From Faucicola sp032089155 (GTDB lineage Bacteria; Pseudomonadota; Gammaproteobacteria; Pseudomonadales; Moraxellaceae): a DNA stretch of 16,051 nt. Position numbers and translations under genes: made by a program. Position 1 is the stretch's first letter, and each line of letters begins with the position of its first letter. Of the stretch, positions 14,247-16,051 are shown one piece after another. The stretch spans positions 1 through 16,051 of the forward strand of contig DAMDEV010000050.1 in NCBI GenBank assembly GCA_032089155.1, in the 5' to 3' direction. Below the pieces are notes generated by a model. It was not told the origin of the DNA. It saw only the letters and a program-made list of their open reading frames with translations, and ran no database searches.

Positions 14247-14996
14247 TTAGCTATCGAGAAGCGCCTGCGCCGCGGCAATATCGAGAGTACCTTCGTAAAT
14301 GGCACGGCCCGTAATGATACCTTCAAGATAATCACTGTAGGGTTTTAGATTTTCGATGTCTTGTAAATCCGTCACTCCACCCGAGGCAATCACCGGAATA
14401 CCGCCTTCTTTTGCCAAGTTGACCGTTTGCTCGACATTGACGCCTTGCATCATTCCATCACGCGCAATATCAGTATAGACGATAGAAGATACGCCTGCAT
14501 CGGCAAAGCGTTTTGCCAAATCCACTGCTTTGACATTGGTGACATTTGCCCAGCCGTGCGTCGCTACCATGCCATCTTTGGCATCAATACCCACAATGAT
14601 ATGACCGGCAAATTCCTGACACGCTTGTTCAACAAATTCAGGTTGTTCGACTGCTTTGGTACCGATAATAATATAGGTCAAACCCGCTTCTAAATAGTGA
14701 CGGATGGTGTCAAGGCTACGAATACCGCCACCGAGTTGAATGGGTAAATTTGGGTAGGCTTTGGCAATCGCGGTGACGACGTCTTTATGCACCGGCACAC
14801 CATCGAAAGCACCGTTTAAATCCACCAAATGCAGGCGTCGAGCGCCTTCTTTGACCCAGCGGCTTGCCATTGCGACAGGGTCGTCACTAAATACGGTATC
14901 GTCTTCCATACGCCCTTGTTTTAGGCGGACACATTTGCCGTCTTTGAGGTCAATGGCAGGGATAATTAAAGTTGGCGTAGTTGATAACGTCGTCAT
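14247..14996 (-). CDS. hisA: HisA: ProFAR isomerase of histidine biosynthesis
   Basis: This is 1-(5-phosphoribosyl)-5-[(5-phosphoribosylamino)methylideneamino]imidazole-4-carboxamide isomerase, 249 residues, a cytoplasmic TIM barrel catalysing the fourth step of histidine synthesis. Asp16 (IIPAIDLKDGKCVRLKQG) and Asp138 (VGIDAKDG) are the catalytic acids. The phosphate-binding loops QLGGGIRS (88-95), IASGGVTD (203-210) and ITGRAIYEG (228-236) are intact, and YTDIARDGMMQG (174-185) matches the family. ATG 14996 is preferred because AGGACA precedes it at good spacing; the longer frame begins with a TTG at 15044 and adds 16 non-family residues. It is not clustered with other his genes here: alkB is convergent and nhaD is divergent, so it is monocistronic. 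Confidence 0.97.
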   Translation of the reverse strand: MTTLSTTPTLIIPAIDLKDGKCVRLKQGRMEDDTVFSDDPVAMASRWVKEGARRLHLVDLNGAFDGVPVHKDVVTAIAKAYPNLPIQLGGGIRSLDTIRHYLEAGLTYIIIGTKAVEQPEFVEQACQEFAGHIIVGIDAKDGMVATHGWANVTNVKAVDLAKRFADAGVSSIVYTDIARDGMMQGVNVEQTVNLAKEGGIPVIASGGVTDLQDIENLKPYSDYLEGIITGRAIYEGTLDIAAAQALLDS

Positions 14997-15080
14997 GGGG
15001 TTGTCCTGTTGTCGGTTGGCGCAAAGTTGAGCTAGGTTGGTCAAAATGCGTGTCGCTAGAATTTGGCGATAATTTTACCG

Positions 15081-15086
15081 TATAAT
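15081..15086 (+). promoter_or_regulatory. Candidate -10 box of the nhaD promoter
   Basis: A perfect TATAAT lies 57 bp before the nhaD ATG, in the gap between divergent hisA and nhaD. The -35 position (about 15058-15063) is AGAATT, a poor match, so either the promoter needs an activator or the match is chance. Confidence 0.4.
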
Positions 15087-15143
15087 GCCAACTAAGGTTA
15101 AGATATTTTGCATGTGGGTATTAGCATAACAGGGGTAGCGATA

Positions 15144-16051
15144 ATGTTATACGTGGTGATAGCAGGGATTTTTATATTAGGGTACATGGCGATTGCCTTT
15201 GAGCACAACATCCATGTCAACAAAGCTGCCAGCGCGCTACTGACTGCGATTGCGTTATGGGTACTGCTGACCTTTGGTATCGATACGCTTGTTGCCAACC
15301 ATTCAGTGACCGCCAGCCTTGCCAATCATCAAGATTCCTTGCATTTTGTCGGCGAGCAGTTACGTGAACATTTGGCAGAAATTGCCGAGATTTTGTTCTT
15401 TTTGATGGGCGCGATGGCGATTGTTGAGCTGATTGATGCGCATGATGGCTTTCGAGTGATTACCGATAAAATCCATACCAAAAATGCCAGTAAGCTACTC
15501 GCCATTATTACGATTATCACCTTTTTTCTCTCATCGTTACTCGATAACTTAACTACCACCATTGTGATGGTATCACTGGTGTCAAAAATCATCGATGACC
15601 AAAAAATGCGATGGTATTTTGCAGGTCTTATTGTGATTGCGGCCAATGCGGGTGGCGCTTGGTCACCTGTGGGTGATGTCACCACTACCATGCTATGGAT
15701 TGGCGGGCAGATTACGGCAACGGGCATTATGGCAAATGTGTTTATCCCAAGTATCGTATGTACGTTAATCCCAATGGGCTTGGTGATGATGCAGCTAAAG
15801 GGTCAAACCGTGAACGCGCCTATACTGCCAAGCGGACAAGAATCTGACAGTGAATTGGCTAGTATGCCTATAGAGCAGCGTATCGAAAGCCTACGTGCTA
15901 CCATCAAATCAAACGCCCAAGACAGCATCAGTCAAAAAACGCGCATGACAGTGTTACTGCTGGGTTTGGGTGCATTGGCATTTGTGCCAATTTTTAAAAC
16001 CCTTACCCATTTGCCTCCTTATGTCGGCGTGTTATTTGGCTTGGCAGTACT
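15144..16051 (+). CDS. nhaD: NhaD-type Na+/H+ antiporter, 5' part (cut by window end)
   Basis: An open frame of 302 full codons runs from ATG 15144 to the right edge. Family NhaD antiporters are inner-membrane proteins of about 400-480 residues that expel Na+ in exchange for protons. Visible signatures are EILFFLMGAMAIVELIDAHDGF (82-103), FFLSSLLDNLTTTIVM (127-142) with the D-N-L-T-T-T motif, and ANAGGAWSPVGDVTTTM (167-183), both diagnostic. Several membrane helices are evident. A charged, probably cytoplasmic loop (about 225-265) is present. AGGGG (15131-15135) serves as ribosome-binding site, eight bases before the start. No frameshift is seen in the visible part; the C-terminus is missing only because the window ends. 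Confidence 0.92.
   Translation, partial: MLYVVIAGIFILGYMAIAFEHNIHVNKAASALLTAIALWVLLTFGIDTLVANHSVTASLANHQDSLHFVGEQLREHLAEIAEILFFLMGAMAIVELIDAHDGFRVITDKIHTKNASKLLAIITIITFFLSSLLDNLTTTIVMVSLVSKIIDDQKMRWYFAGLIVIAANAGGAWSPVGDVTTTMLWIGGQITATGIMANVFIPSIVCTLIPMGLVMMQLKGQTVNAPILPSGQESDSELASMPIEQRIESLRATIKSNAQDSISQKTRMTVLLLGLGALAFVPIFKTLTHLPPYVGVLFGLAV

Noticed and set aside
1..16051. Mobile elements, prophage, CRISPR, tRNA or rRNA
   Set aside because: No transposase, integrase, regularly spaced repeats with spacers, or tRNA/rRNA-like sequence was recognised on either strand.

Overview
The window looks like chromosomal DNA of a gammaproteobacterium, most likely a Moraxellaceae member close to Moraxella osloensis or Psychrobacter. 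That placement is inferred from the moderate G+C, the AT-rich spacers and the style of the proteins; no rRNA or other taxonomic marker is present. There is no tRNA, rRNA, CRISPR array, transposase or prophage gene. All genes but the two at the edges are complete.

Left part (1-3360): a possible gene start runs off the left edge. It is followed by a MATE efflux pump, a MarR-type regulator on the same strand, and a convergent TRIC/YadS-type membrane channel. Centre-left (3664-7524, minus strand): the most unusual locus, an operon read right to left. It encodes a circularly permuted ATP-grasp enzyme fused to a degenerate alpha-E domain, then a bacterial transglutaminase-like cysteine protease, then Anbu, a proteasome/HslV-like Thr peptidase. 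Together they look like a ligate-and-cleave peptide module of unproven substrate. About 530 bp of AT-rich non-coding DNA upstream of it holds several palindromes and a nested hairpin.

Centre (8058-10351): a LysR regulator is divergent from a DoxX membrane protein and a DODA-type extradiol dioxygenase, forming a self-contained regulator/target unit. A clear hairpin terminator at 10552-10586 closes this segment.

Right part (10745-16051): an ABC exporter half-transporter with fused ATPase; an alpha/beta hydrolase and an AlkB-family dioxygenase separated by one base and probably translationally coupled; a solitary hisA convergent with alkB; and, divergent from hisA, the first 302 codons of an NhaD Na+/H+ antiporter cut by the right edge.

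A recurring pattern is that most spacers contain imperfect tandem duplications of roughly 10-19 bp, often right at a stop codon. In three genes (the TRIC-type channel gene, the LysR gene and hisA) the longest reading frame starts at a TTG but a downstream ATG is the better start; a fourth, the ATP-grasp gene, has two in-frame ATGs and the second is preferred. The coordinates given here use the preferred starts.
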